From contig JAIUMH010000015.1 of NCBI GenBank assembly GCA_022565635.1, forward strand, positions 1-33,176: 33,176 nucleotides of DNA. The letters run 5' to 3'. The first letter of the stretch is position 1, and each line of letters begins with the position of its first letter. The translations under genes were made by a program, and so were the position numbers. The notes beneath the pieces were generated by a model that ran no database searches, was not told the DNA's origin, and saw nothing but the letters and a program-made list of their open reading frames with translations. Below, piece after piece: positions 1-13,731 of this stretch. This DNA is from Flavobacteriaceae bacterium. GTDB taxonomy: Bacteria > Bacteroidota > Bacteroidia > Flavobacteriales > Flavobacteriaceae.

Positions 1-532
1 CGAACAATTAAAAGGAGTAAGTAGAGTAAAATCACTCGAAAAAATTCTTGATTGGGGTAATAAAATAATTTCAGCAGAAGAGTTTCAGACTTTAATGGAT
101 GAAAAAAATGAAAATTACCTAAAGTATGTTGATCAACTTACGCAAGCAGATATTTTACCAGGCGTTAATAAAAGACTGCAACAGCTAAAAGAAAATAATC
201 ACCCCATAGCTTTAGGTTCAGCTAGTAAAAACGCTAAACGTATTTTAAACCAAATGCAATTAACTCATTTTTTTGATGCTATTGTTGATGGAAATGAGGT
301 TACTAAAGCTAAGCCAGATCCAGAAGTTTTTTTGAAGGCGGCAAGTTTACTTCAAGTTTTACCAGAAAATGCAATTGTATTTGAAGATGCAGTGGCTGGA
401 ATTCAAGCGGCTAATCAAGCGCAAATGCTAAGCGTGGGGATTGGCGATAAATCAACTTTAAAGGAAGCAAATTTTGTTTTTGCAGACTTTACTGAGATTT
501 CAGATCAAATGTTTAACCAATTGATGAATTAA
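1..532 (+). CDS. pgmB: Beta-phosphoglucomutase, 5' end cut by window
   Basis: HAD-superfamily enzyme that interconverts beta-glucose 1-phosphate and glucose 6-phosphate in the cytoplasm. The supplied ORF begins at an internal Met at 95, but the frame is open back to base 2 and reads EQLKGVSRVKSLEKIL, the substrate-recognition stretch of the beta-PGM cap domain, so the gene starts upstream of the window. Later HAD motifs are present: the LGSASKNA serine motif, the conserved lysine in KAKPDPEVF, and the acidic VFEDAVAGIQAA motif. The N-terminal DxD nucleophile motif is not in the window. The stop is 31 nt before the GH65 phosphorylase, whose product (beta-glucose 1-phosphate) is this enzyme's substrate, so metabolic pairing supports the call over a generic HAD phosphatase. 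Confidence 0.93.
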   Translation, partial: EQLKGVSRVKSLEKILDWGNKIISAEEFQTLMDEKNENYLKYVDQLTQADILPGVNKRLQQLKENNHPIALGSASKNAKRILNQMQLTHFFDAIVDGNEVTKAKPDPEVFLKAASLLQVLPENAIVFEDAVAGIQAANQAQMLSVGIGDKSTLKEANFVFADFTEISDQMFNQLMN

Positions 533-563
533 ATTATCCACTTAATTTTTTAAAGAACACATC

Positions 564-4977
<4,414 letters not shown>

Positions 4978-4979
4978 AC

Positions 4980-6860
4980 ATGAAAACATATTTTCAACCT
5001 ACTTTCAATTATTTGATGCTTGGATTTTTTATCTTAAGCTTTCTGCCTCAACATGTTTTTGCTCAAATTGAACGTGTAGAACCACCGCATTGGTGGGCAG
5101 ACATGAAGTATCATGAAATTGAACTAATGTTTTATGGTGAAAATATAGGTAGCTATAAAGTGGAAGTTTCAGCAGGTGAAATTACTTCAGTAGCTTCAGC
5201 CGATAGCCCAAATTACCTCTTTGTAACTTGGAATACAAAAGGAATTTCGCCTAAAACAGTTGAATTCGATTTCAGAAAAAAAAGAAAAACCCTTTTTAGT
5301 TATGAATTTGAATTGAAAAAGCGAGATGATCATTCAGCAAATAGACAAGGTTTTACAAGTGAAGATGCTGTTTATTTAATTACTCCAGACCGATTTGCTA
5401 ATGCCAATCCTGATAACGATATAGTTGAGGAGATGCGTGAAAAACATATTGACCGTTCTAATGATTATGCGCGTCATGGAGGTGATATTCAAGGCATTAT
5501 TCAGCATTTAGATTATGTAGAAGAAATGGGATTTACCGCTGTTTGGCCAAGTCCGTTGCTGGAAAACAACATGGATGAAGCTTCTTATCACGGTTATGCC
5601 ATTACCGATTTTTACCGTGTTGACCCGCGTTTTGGAACTTTAGAGGAATACAAAGAATTGGTTGAAAAAGCCAATGAAAAAAACCTAAAAATCATCATGG
5701 ATATGGTGGCTAATCACTGTGGAAGCGGGCATTGGTGGATGCAGGATTTACCTTTTCAAGATTGGTTGAATTACCAAGACATCTATGAAGCTGGTAATGA
5801 AGCGCCCAACTCTAGCCATAAACGAACCGTAAATCAAGACCCTTATGCTTCTGATTACGATACCGATATGATGAAAAAAGGTTGGTTTGTACAAACCATG
5901 CCAGATTTGAACCAAAAAAATGAATTCATGGCTAGGTATTTAATTCAAAATTCAATTTGGTGGGTAGAAGAGTTAGGATTGCAAGGAATTAGACAAGATA
6001 CTTATCCGTATCCAGATAAACATTTTATGGCCGATTGGGCAGGGGCAATTATGCAGGAATATCCCAACTTTAATATTGTTGGTGAAGAATGGTCTTACAA
6101 TCCATTAATTGTTGGCTATTGGCAAGATGGGCAACATAATTTTGATGGGTACCAATCCAATTTAAAATCGGTGATGGATTTTCCTATGCAAGGGGCAATT
6201 ATTTCTGGACTAAAAGAAAGTGAAGAAGGTTGGGGCAACGGATTGACAAAAATTTATGAGGCTTTGGCTAACGATTTTTATTACCCAAATCCTTTAGATG
6301 TGATGGTTTTTGCAGATAATCATGATAAAAGTAGAGTATTTACTCAATTGGAAGGCAATATTCATCTGAATAAAATGGCAATGGCATTGCTTTTAAGTTT
6401 ACCTAGAACTCCTCAAATTTACTACGGAACTGAAATTTTGATGGAAGATTTTGAGAATCCAGGAGACCATGGTTTGATTAGAACTGATTTTCCTGGCGGT
6501 TGGGAAGGTGATGAAGTAAATGTGTTTACTGAAACGGGACTTACCACAGAACAATTAGATTTTAAACATTTTTTAAAGGACTTATTGCAATTTCGAAAAT
6601 CTTCAAAAGCGCTTCAAATTGGACAAACTAAGCATTTTGAGCCTTTTAAAGGAATGTACTTTTTGTTTAGAATGCACAAAGATGAAGTTGTACTCACCGT
6701 AATTAATAAAAACGAAGAAACCCAAAAAGTAGATGTGCAACGCTTTGAAGAATTAGGTTTTGAAGGAGAAACTTTTGAATCGGTTTTAACGAAGGATACA
6801 ATGATATGGAAAGATAGCATTGAAATTAAAAGTGGAGTTTCTGTCTTTAAACTCAATTAA
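4980..6860 (+). CDS. GH13 SusA-like neopullulanase/cyclomaltodextrinase
   Basis: Alpha-amylase-family hydrolase expected to cut alpha-1,4 links in maltodextrins, cyclodextrins or pullulan in the periplasm. A signal peptide ends near VFAQ (residues 1-29). It is followed by an Ig-like N-terminal domain (to about residue 115) of the kind found in neopullulanase/cyclomaltodextrinase enzymes, then the GH13 barrel. The conserved regions are IIMDMVANHCG, GIRQDTY with nucleophile D340, IVGEEWS with acid/base E369, and FADNHDKSR with transition-state stabiliser D449. The C-terminal beta domain ends with FKLN. Length of 626 residues is close to SusA. The gene begins 2 nt after the GH97 stop and is followed after 8 nt by GH31. 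No lipobox Cys is present, so periplasmic rather than surface location is inferred. Confidence 0.92.
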   Translation: MKTYFQPTFNYLMLGFFILSFLPQHVFAQIERVEPPHWWADMKYHEIELMFYGENIGSYKVEVSAGEITSVASADSPNYLFVTWNTKGISPKTVEFDFRKKRKTLFSYEFELKKRDDHSANRQGFTSEDAVYLITPDRFANANPDNDIVEEMREKHIDRSNDYARHGGDIQGIIQHLDYVEEMGFTAVWPSPLLENNMDEASYHGYAITDFYRVDPRFGTLEEYKELVEKANEKNLKIIMDMVANHCGSGHWWMQDLPFQDWLNYQDIYEAGNEAPNSSHKRTVNQDPYASDYDTDMMKKGWFVQTMPDLNQKNEFMARYLIQNSIWWVEELGLQGIRQDTYPYPDKHFMADWAGAIMQEYPNFNIVGEEWSYNPLIVGYWQDGQHNFDGYQSNLKSVMDFPMQGAIISGLKESEEGWGNGLTKIYEALANDFYYPNPLDVMVFADNHDKSRVFTQLEGNIHLNKMAMALLLSLPRTPQIYYGTEILMEDFENPGDHGLIRTDFPGGWEGDEVNVFTETGLTTEQLDFKHFLKDLLQFRKSSKALQIGQTKHFEPFKGMYFLFRMHKDEVVLTVINKNEETQKVDVQRFEELGFEGETFESVLTKDTMIWKDSIEIKSGVSVFKLN

Positions 6861-6868
6861 TTACTACT

Positions 6869-9256
6869 ATGAAAAGAGCAAGGCTTTATTTTGGGATTTT
6901 TTATTTTGTTTTAAGTGTATCAACTCTTGCTCAAGAGTTCAGGTTTGAAGAGGTGAAAAGCTTATCTTCTGAAAATAAAATTGAAGTGCAAACCAATCAA
7001 GGAATAATCGGTTTTGAATTTTTAACTCCTGAAGCGGTTGAAGTAAGTTTTTACAGCGATTCGAATGAGGAATTACCTGTATCGCACGCTGTGGAAAAAA
7101 AAGCTACTGAATTACAAATCACTTTTTCTGAATCAGATCATAATCTTGTTTTTGGAAATGATGTCTTGCAAATTGAAATTAGAAAAGCGCCATTTGTAAT
7201 TCGTTATTTTCAAAATGAGCATCTACTTCTTCAACAAACTACGCCTTTTGAAACTGATGAGGTAAAAATAGCGTTTGAGATTGATGAAACCGAAGTGCTA
7301 ATGGGCGGAGGCGCTAGAGCTTTAGGAATGAATAGGAGAGGGCATAAGCTAGAATTGTACAATAGAGCGCATTACGGTTATGAAACCAAATCTGAATTGA
7401 TGAATTTTACACTTCCTATTGTTTTATCATCAAAAGGCTACATGCTTCATTTTGATAACCCTACTACGGGATTTATAGATTTAGATTCTAATTTTAACAA
7501 CCGAATCACCTATGAAGCTTTTTCGGGTGCAAAACGATTTCAGCTTATTGCCAATTCAAAATGGGAAGATATTCTCCGCACTTACCATGATTTAACAGGG
7601 TATATGCCTTTACAAAATCGGTGGGCAATGGGTAATTTTTCAAGTCGCTTTGGCTACCGAAGCCAAGAAGAAGTGCTTTCTACTATTGCTCAATTCAAAA
7701 AAAATGAAATTCCGGTGGACGCTATTATTCTAGACTTATTTTGGTTTGGTAAAGAAATTACAGGAACTATGGGCAATTTAGCTTTTGATCAAGAAACTTT
7801 CCCTGAACCCAAAAAAATGATGCAAGACTTGAAAAAGCAAGGCGTCAAAACCATTTTGATTTCTGAACCTTTTGTAGTGAATACTTCCAATCGTTTTGAA
7901 GAAGCCGTTGCAAAAGATGTTTTAGCTAAAGATTCTACTGGAAATGTAGCTACTTACGATTTTTTCTTTGGACACACGGGACTAATTGATGTTTTTCATC
8001 CAAAGGCAAAAAAATGGTTTTGGGATATTTACAGCGACTTAAAATCTTACGGAGTTGACGGTTGGTGGGGAGATTTAGGCGAGCCAGAAGTGCACCCCGA
8101 CCACTTATTGCATTACCCCAACTTAAAAGCAAGAGAAGTTCATAATATTTATGGCTCTGAATGGGCAAAATTAATTGCTGAGGGTTATCAAAACAATTTC
8201 CCAAATCAGCGTCCTTTTATTTTGATGCGTTCAGGTTATTCGGGAGCGCAAAAACACGGTATGATTCCTTGGTCTGGAGATGTGAATAGAACTTGGGGCG
8301 GTTTGCAATCGCAAATGGAAATTTCACTGCAAATGGGACTGCAAGGTATGGCATACATGCATTCTGATTTAGGTGGTTTTGCAGGCGATTTATTAGACGA
8401 TGAATTGTATGTGAGGTGGTTGCAATACGGGGTTTTTCAGCCTATATATAGACCACACGCGCAAGAAGATTTAGCTTCAGAACCTGTTTTTAGGAGTGAT
8501 TTTGCCAAGCAACATGCTAAAAAAGCTATTGAATTAAGGTATGAACTTTTGCCGTATAATTACCACTTAACTTACCAAAATTCAACTACAGGAATGCCAT
8601 TGATGCGTCCATTGTTTTTTGAAGAACCTGAAAATTTTCAGTTGTATTCGGTTGCTAATTCGTATTTGTGGGGTGATGCTTTTTTGGTGAGTCCCGTGAT
8701 TGAAAAAAATCAACAAGCCAAAGAAATTTACTTTCCCCAATCGGCTGAGGTTTGGATGGATTATTACTCCAAAGATGTCTTTGAAGGTGGAAAAACATAC
8801 TTAGTTGAAACCTCCATAAATCATATTCCTACTTTTGTAAAAGGCGGAAGTTTCCTGTTGAAATCGGATGTGGTTCAAACTACTGAAGATTACACATTCA
8901 ATAATTTGAAAGTTGAATTTTACTTGGATGAGTCACAAGAAAAAACAAGTACTTCTTATTACAATGACGATGGTAAATCGGCTTCAAGTCTTACAAATGA
9001 GGCTTATGAAAAAGTATATTTTCAGTATGAAAAAACTTCCGCCAAAAACTATCAAATTCAAATTGAAAAAGAGGTGATGCCTAATTTTACTTCAGAATTA
9101 GAAGTATTAGATTTTGAAGTTTTCAATTGGGAAGCATCACCAAAATGGATAAAAATAAATGGACAAAAAGTTGAATTTGAGTACAAAAATCGCTCTATTC
9201 AGCTAAATAATATTCACTTAAATAAAGAGAAAACAACAATTGAAATTAAAATTTAA
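6869..9256 (+). CDS. GH31 alpha-glucosidase
   Basis: Exported glycoside hydrolase family 31 enzyme, likely releasing glucose from the ends of maltodextrins, including isomalto-type branches. A signal peptide is visible (MKRARLYFGIFYFVLSVSTLAQ). A galactose-mutarotase-like N-terminal domain is followed by the catalytic barrel. The nucleophile region reads GWWGDLGEPEVHPD (D402) and the acid/base region IPWSGDVNRTWGG (D471). Substrate-binding stretches include AILDLFWFG and the later YRPHAQED. Length of 795 residues fits the family. Specificity among GH31 members (alpha-glucosidase, alpha-xylosidase, transglucosidase) cannot be fixed by eye, but the amylolytic operon favours alpha-glucosidase. 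It ends 4 nt before the next gene's ATG. Confidence 0.92.
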   Translation: MKRARLYFGIFYFVLSVSTLAQEFRFEEVKSLSSENKIEVQTNQGIIGFEFLTPEAVEVSFYSDSNEELPVSHAVEKKATELQITFSESDHNLVFGNDVLQIEIRKAPFVIRYFQNEHLLLQQTTPFETDEVKIAFEIDETEVLMGGGARALGMNRRGHKLELYNRAHYGYETKSELMNFTLPIVLSSKGYMLHFDNPTTGFIDLDSNFNNRITYEAFSGAKRFQLIANSKWEDILRTYHDLTGYMPLQNRWAMGNFSSRFGYRSQEEVLSTIAQFKKNEIPVDAIILDLFWFGKEITGTMGNLAFDQETFPEPKKMMQDLKKQGVKTILISEPFVVNTSNRFEEAVAKDVLAKDSTGNVATYDFFFGHTGLIDVFHPKAKKWFWDIYSDLKSYGVDGWWGDLGEPEVHPDHLLHYPNLKAREVHNIYGSEWAKLIAEGYQNNFPNQRPFILMRSGYSGAQKHGMIPWSGDVNRTWGGLQSQMEISLQMGLQGMAYMHSDLGGFAGDLLDDELYVRWLQYGVFQPIYRPHAQEDLASEPVFRSDFAKQHAKKAIELRYELLPYNYHLTYQNSTTGMPLMRPLFFEEPENFQLYSVANSYLWGDAFLVSPVIEKNQQAKEIYFPQSAEVWMDYYSKDVFEGGKTYLVETSINHIPTFVKGGSFLLKSDVVQTTEDYTFNNLKVEFYLDESQEKTSTSYYNDDGKSASSLTNEAYEKVYFQYEKTSAKNYQIQIEKEVMPNFTSELEVLDFEVFNWEASPKWIKINGQKVEFEYKNRSIQLNNIHLNKEKTTIEIKI

Positions 9257-9260
9257 AACG

Positions 9261-10703
9261 ATGAAGAAATTAATGAGTTTAGGGATTGCCATGAGTCTGC
9301 TTTGGTCGTGTGGAGATGCTCCAGAATTAGAGAAAATTCAAGAACCAAATGAGGTTCAACAACAAGATTTTACTCCCATAAGTAATGATGTTTTAGAATC
9401 GGCTGTGATTTACGAAGCCAACATCAGACAATACTCGCCAGAAGGAACCTTTGAAGCCTTTACAAAAGATATTCCGCAGTTAAAAGAATTGGGCGTGAAA
9501 GCGATTTGGTTGATGCCTATTTACCCTATTTCGATGAAAAATAGAAAGGCGACAGACGATTTATCTATTGAAGATATTGAAGACGAAAAAGAACGAGAAA
9601 AATACCTAGGAAGTTATTATGCTATTTCAGATTATACGGCCATTAATCCAGAGTTTGGGAATATGGAAGATTTTGAAAAATTAGTTGAAACAGCACATGA
9701 AAATGGGCTATATGTGATTTTAGATTGGGTAGCTAATCATACAGGTTGGGACCACCATTGGTTGGATGAGCATCCTGAATATTACGTAAAGAACAAAGAT
9801 GGAGAAATTACCGACCCAATCAACACAGAAACCGGAGAAACTTGGGGATGGACTGATGTGGCACATTTAGATTACAACAATCAAAACTTGAGAGAAGCCA
9901 TGAAAAACGAAATGAAATTTTGGGTTGAAGAAATGAATATAGATGGTTTTAGATGTGATGTTGCTGGGGAAGTGCCAACCGATTTTTGGGAACCTACAGT
10001 AGCCGAATTAAGGGAAGTAAAACCGCTTTTTATGTTGGCCGAGAGCGAGAAAAAAGACTTGTTTCATGAGGCTTTTGATATGGGGTACAACTGGGAAGGT
10101 CACCACATTAAAAATGAAATTGCCCAAGGAAAAATGAAAGTTTCTGATTGGGATGATTATATGACGAAGATTGATACTACTTACCAAAAAGACGATTACT
10201 TAATGAACTTTTTGACCAACCACGATGAAAATTCATGGAATGGAACCATTGACGAAAGAATGGGAGAAGCCAAATGGGCTATGCTAGGATTGGTTTACAC
10301 CTTACCAGGTATGCCTTTAATTTATAGCGGTCAGGAATATGATATGGATCACCGATTAAAGTTTTTTGAAAAGGATGAAATTCCAAAAGAAAAAAGCGAA
10401 ATGTGGCCGATGTTAGAAAAATTAGGAGCCTTAAAAAACACCAACAAAGCTTTACACGGAGCTAAAGAAAGCGCCGATTATAAACGATTAACAACTTCTG
10501 ATGATGAGCACGTGTTGGCTTTTAAACGTGAAAAAGAAGGAGATATAGTGGTGTTTGTTGCTAATTTTACTGATGAAGAAAGAAGCTTTAGTGTTGATTT
10601 TGAAGGAGATTTCACCGATTTTGAAACAGGCGAAGAAGACTTTTTACACCCCAAAGAAGAAATGACTTATCCGGCTTGGGGGTATCAGATTTTAGTAAAA
10701 TAA
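9261..10703 (+). CDS. GH13 alpha-amylase, lipoprotein
   Basis: Alpha-amylase-family enzyme anchored as a lipoprotein, probably the outermost starch or maltodextrin endohydrolase of the operon. The supplied ORF starts at a TTG at 9240 inside the GH31 gene. I choose the ATG at 9261, which gives a clean type II signal peptide MKKLMSLGIAMSLLWSC with lipobox Cys17, a 480-residue protein and a 4-nt gap after GH31. The acidic stretch after the Cys (GDAPELEK) resembles a Bacteroidetes surface-export signal. Catalytic residues are D233 in GFRCDVAGEVP, E261 in FMLAESE and D322 in FLTNHDENSW. It lacks the N-terminal Ig domain of its operon partner, so the two GH13 proteins are distinct paralogues. It is the last gene before a terminator. 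Confidence 0.92.
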   Translation: MKKLMSLGIAMSLLWSCGDAPELEKIQEPNEVQQQDFTPISNDVLESAVIYEANIRQYSPEGTFEAFTKDIPQLKELGVKAIWLMPIYPISMKNRKATDDLSIEDIEDEKEREKYLGSYYAISDYTAINPEFGNMEDFEKLVETAHENGLYVILDWVANHTGWDHHWLDEHPEYYVKNKDGEITDPINTETGETWGWTDVAHLDYNNQNLREAMKNEMKFWVEEMNIDGFRCDVAGEVPTDFWEPTVAELREVKPLFMLAESEKKDLFHEAFDMGYNWEGHHIKNEIAQGKMKVSDWDDYMTKIDTTYQKDDYLMNFLTNHDENSWNGTIDERMGEAKWAMLGLVYTLPGMPLIYSGQEYDMDHRLKFFEKDEIPKEKSEMWPMLEKLGALKNTNKALHGAKESADYKRLTTSDDEHVLAFKREKEGDIVVFVANFTDEERSFSVDFEGDFTDFETGEEDFLHPKEEMTYPAWGYQILVK

Positions 10704-10727
10704 TTGATCTGTTTGAATAGCTTGAAG

Positions 10728-10764
10728 ACCACTTTCAATTTTTTTGGAGGTGGTTTTTGTTTTG
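10728..10764 (+). terminator. Rho-independent terminator of the maltodextrin operon
   Basis: The stem accactttc/ggaggtggt (9 bp including two G-T pairs) with a 9-nt loop is followed by ttttgtttt. It lies 24 nt after the last amylase stop codon and faces the right way to end the operon. Confidence 0.75.
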
Positions 10765-10784
10765 ATTTTCTTACAAAAGTTTTT

Positions 10785-10917
10785 AATACCTATAATACCA
10801 TTTAAATACATAATGTCATAATTAATTTTCTTAAGTATAATACCGACGCATCAGCCAAAAGCAGACACGTATTTTAAGGAGTATTAATATGACATTTAAA
10901 ATAACATTCGGTATAAA
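10785..10917. repeat. Imperfect inverted-repeat element in a 443-nt gene-free gap
   Basis: The gap between the amylase operon and the E1 gene (10704-11146) contains no credible gene. Its centre holds related arms: aataccatttaaatacataatgtcataatt near 10795-10823 and, in inverted orientation, aatatgacatttaaaataacattcggtat near 10886-10914. The 9-mer tataatacc occurs at 10791 and again at 10836. The layout resembles a short decayed MITE-like or palindromic repeat, but AT-rich sequence makes chance pairing possible. The rest of the gap (10918-11078) shows nothing I recognise. Confidence 0.35.
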
Positions 10918-11078
10918 ATTTTAAAATAAGACTGAAATCAATTGAATTACTTTTAGATTTAGTTTTGTAAAAAAAATAAAACATAGCCTTAGCTAAGATT
11001 AGATTTTAAAACGATGCATAACCAAAAAAATGATTCATTAGTTTTTGTTTAGGGGTTTGAATGGTATAACTATGTTGT

Positions 11079-11124
11079 AAAAAAAAATGAGTTACTGCGG
11101 AAGTTGTTTCAGCAATAACTCATT
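11079..11124 (-). terminator. Rho-independent terminator of the E1 gene
   Basis: Read on the minus strand, a stem of aatgagtta/taactcatt plus tgc/gca (12 pairs with one mismatch) runs directly into a run of nine T. It starts 22 nt after the E1 stop codon. Confidence 0.85.
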
Positions 11125-11146
11125 CGTAAATAAATTAGTAAAGTGT

Positions 11147-13558
11147 TTATTTAAGCTTTGGAAACTCTTCCGGATTAAATTCATGCATGATAGCATAAGC
11201 TTTTTCAAAAACGTCTTCTGTAGAAGGCTTAGAAAAATAATCTCCATCAGTACCATAGGCGGGCCTATGTTCTTTAGCGGTTAAGGTTTGTGGTTGACTA
11301 TCTAAATATCGATAAGCATTTTGTTCTTCTAAGACTTTTTGAAGAATGAATGCAGATGCGCCACCTGGAACATCTTCATCTACAACTAATAACCGATTTG
11401 TTTTCTGAATACTTTCAACAATATCATGAGATAAATCAAAAGGGAGTAGTGATTGTATGTCAATAATTTCAACAGAGATACCTACTTCAGTCAATTCTTT
11501 TGCCGCTTGTTCTACAATACGTAAAGTTGAGCCGTAAGAAACAATAGTTAAATCATTTCCTTCTCTTAGGGTTTCAACCTTGCCTAATGGAGTTTTAAAT
11601 TCTCCTAAATTGGTAGGCATTTTTTCTTTTAATCGGTAGCCATTTAAGCATTCCACAATTAAAGCAGGTTCATCACTTGCTAGAAGGGTGTTATAGAAAC
11701 CAGCTGCTTTAGTCATGTTACGGGGTACTAAAACATGAATACCTCGAATTAAATTGAGTATTCCTCCCATGGGTGAGCCTGAATGCCAAATTCCTTCTAA
11801 TCGATGCCCTCGTGTTCTAACTATAAGTGGAGCTTTTTGTTTTCCCGCCGAACGATAGGCTGTTGTTGCTAAATCATCACTCATGATTTGCAATGCATAC
11901 AAGAGGTAATCCAAATATTGAATTTCAGCAATTGGTCTTAAACCTCTTAAAGCCATTCCTATGCCTTGTCCTAAAATGGTAGCCTCTCTAATTCCAGCAT
12001 CAGCAACTCGTATAGCTCCATATTTATTTTGAAGACCTTCTAAACCTTGATTTACATCACCAATTTCACCTGCATCTTCCCCAAAAATCAGTGTTTCTGG
12101 ATGCATTTCAAAAATCTTATCAAAATTATCTCTCAAGATTAATCTAGCATCAACTTCTTCGCTGTCTTCTGCATACTGTGGAGAAACTTCTTCAATGGCA
12201 GTAGCAGTTTTAGAAGTATTGTTGAATAAATGACTACTGTATTGAGGTTGAACACGTTTGCTAAATTCTTCAATCCACTTAATCAGTGCATCTTTTGCTT
12301 CAGATTTTTCAAATCTTACATGACGCAAAGCTTTTCTTGCGGTTGCTAGCAAAACCGATTTAAGTGGTTCGTCAAGATTTTTAACCTCATCTGCATAGGG
12401 TTGAATAAACGATTTATTTTCACTAGAATCAGCCAAGTTTTGAAGTAATTGACTTACAATTTTACTCTCTTGTTTAGCAATTTTACCAAAAGCTTTCCAA
12501 GCCTCTTGCTTACCTTTTCTAACCTCTGTCTTTATATCTTTTTCTAATTCTTTTAGATCTTCCTCTGTGGCAATCTCATTTTCAATAATCCATTTTCTCA
12601 TTTGTACATTACAATCAAACTCTCTTTCCCATTCTAAGCGTTCTTTAGATTTGTAACGCTCATGAGAGCCTGAGGTAGAATGACCTTGTGGTTGAGTAAG
12701 TTCTTGAACATGAATTAAAACAGGAACATGCTCTGTTCTTGCAAATTTTTCAGCTTTTTGGTAAGCTTCAATAAGCGCTGTATAATCCCAGCCATTTACA
12801 CGTATAATTTCGTATCCGTTAGAGTCTTCTTCTCGTTGAAAGCCTTTCAAGATTTCAGAAATGTTTTCTTTAGTAGTTTGGTGTCTTGCATGAACAGAAA
12901 TTCCGTAATCATCATCCCAGACGTTAATCACCATAGGTACTTTTAAAACGCCTGCGGCATTAAAAGTTTCCCAAAATAAACCTTCAGAAGTACTGGCATT
13001 ACCAATAGTTCCCCAAGCTATTTCATCGCCGTTATTAGAGAAATTTGTGCTATCTATATTTTTTTCTGCACGATACACCTTAGAGGCTTGTGCTAACCCC
13101 AAAAGTCTAGGCATCTGGCCAGCTGTAGGTGAAATATCTGCGCTTGAGTTTTTTTGTTGAGTTAAATTTTTCCAAGATCCATCTTCATTTAAACTGTGGG
13201 TCATAAAATGACCGCCCATTTGTCTTCCTGCCGACATAGGTTCTTGTTCAATATCTGTGTTTGCATAGAGACCAGCAAAAAATTCTTGAATAGTGAGTTG
13301 GCCAATGGCCATCATAAAAGTTTGATCACGGTAGTACCCAGATCTAAAATCACCATTCTTAAATGATTTAGCCCAAGCCAATTGTGGAACTTCTTTACCG
13401 TCTCCAAAAATCCCAAATTTTGCCTTTCCGGTTAAAACCTCTCTACGTCCTAATAGACTACATTCACGGCTTGTAACGGCTATTTTGTAATCATTCATCA
13501 CTTCAGCTTTGAAGTCATCAAATGAAATATCTTTATTGCTTTCTACTGTTTCTTGCAT
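11147..13558 (-). CDS. Fused alpha/beta 2-oxoacid dehydrogenase E1 (branched-chain type)
   Basis: Thiamine-diphosphate E1 component with the alpha and beta subunits joined in one 803-residue chain. It is expected to decarboxylate branched-chain 2-oxoacids (2-oxoisovalerate) and pass the acyl group to a lipoyl E2. The alpha half (about 1-400) has FRSGYYRDQTFMMAIGQ, the diphosphate-binding stretch WGTIGNASTSEGLFWETFNA, VWDDDYGISV, and QPQGHSTSGSHERY. The beta half (about 460-803) has TLIFGEDAGEIGDVNQG, RVADAGIREATILGQGIGMA and VVDEDVPGGASAF. Fused E1 proteins of this kind are common in Flavobacteriia. No E2 or E3 gene is adjacent, so they must be encoded elsewhere. It is monocistronic, with its own promoter and terminator. 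The exact oxoacid is inferred from family resemblance. Confidence 0.9.
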   Translation of the reverse strand: MQETVESNKDISFDDFKAEVMNDYKIAVTSRECSLLGRREVLTGKAKFGIFGDGKEVPQLAWAKSFKNGDFRSGYYRDQTFMMAIGQLTIQEFFAGLYANTDIEQEPMSAGRQMGGHFMTHSLNEDGSWKNLTQQKNSSADISPTAGQMPRLLGLAQASKVYRAEKNIDSTNFSNNGDEIAWGTIGNASTSEGLFWETFNAAGVLKVPMVINVWDDDYGISVHARHQTTKENISEILKGFQREEDSNGYEIIRVNGWDYTALIEAYQKAEKFARTEHVPVLIHVQELTQPQGHSTSGSHERYKSKERLEWEREFDCNVQMRKWIIENEIATEEDLKELEKDIKTEVRKGKQEAWKAFGKIAKQESKIVSQLLQNLADSSENKSFIQPYADEVKNLDEPLKSVLLATARKALRHVRFEKSEAKDALIKWIEEFSKRVQPQYSSHLFNNTSKTATAIEEVSPQYAEDSEEVDARLILRDNFDKIFEMHPETLIFGEDAGEIGDVNQGLEGLQNKYGAIRVADAGIREATILGQGIGMALRGLRPIAEIQYLDYLLYALQIMSDDLATTAYRSAGKQKAPLIVRTRGHRLEGIWHSGSPMGGILNLIRGIHVLVPRNMTKAAGFYNTLLASDEPALIVECLNGYRLKEKMPTNLGEFKTPLGKVETLREGNDLTIVSYGSTLRIVEQAAKELTEVGISVEIIDIQSLLPFDLSHDIVESIQKTNRLLVVDEDVPGGASAFILQKVLEEQNAYRYLDSQPQTLTAKEHRPAYGTDGDYFSKPSTEDVFEKAYAIMHEFNPEEFPKLK

Positions 13559-13580
13559 TTCAACAAATTTTGAATTGTTG

Positions 13581-13611
13581 CGAAGATAGTAAAAATTGTC
13601 AAGATTTCAAA
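13581..13611 (-). promoter_or_regulatory. Bacteroidetes-type promoter of the E1 gene
   Basis: On the minus strand TTTG (13611-13608) is followed by exactly 19 nt and TATCTTCG (13588-13581), one mismatch from the TAnnTTTG consensus. The predicted transcription start lies near 13574, giving a leader of about 15 nt before the ATG. Confidence 0.75.
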
Positions 13612-13731
13612 CGGGTAAAAAAGTTAAATAAATGTGTTTTTTGTAAAAATTATTCGCCTTATGGTGTTTGTGTTAATGATTTTTCAATAATTAACTATAT
13701 TTTCCACTGAAAGTTTAAAAGCATAAGAGCG

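Noticed and set aside
11087-11284. 65-codon ORF over the E1 terminator
   Set aside because: It begins inside the terminator stem and is antisense to the conserved E1 C-terminus.
13522-13710. 62-codon ORF overlapping the start of the E1 gene
   Set aside because: It overlaps the E1 start and promoter; the Cys/Lys/Phe-rich translation is typical of AT-rich noncoding sequence.
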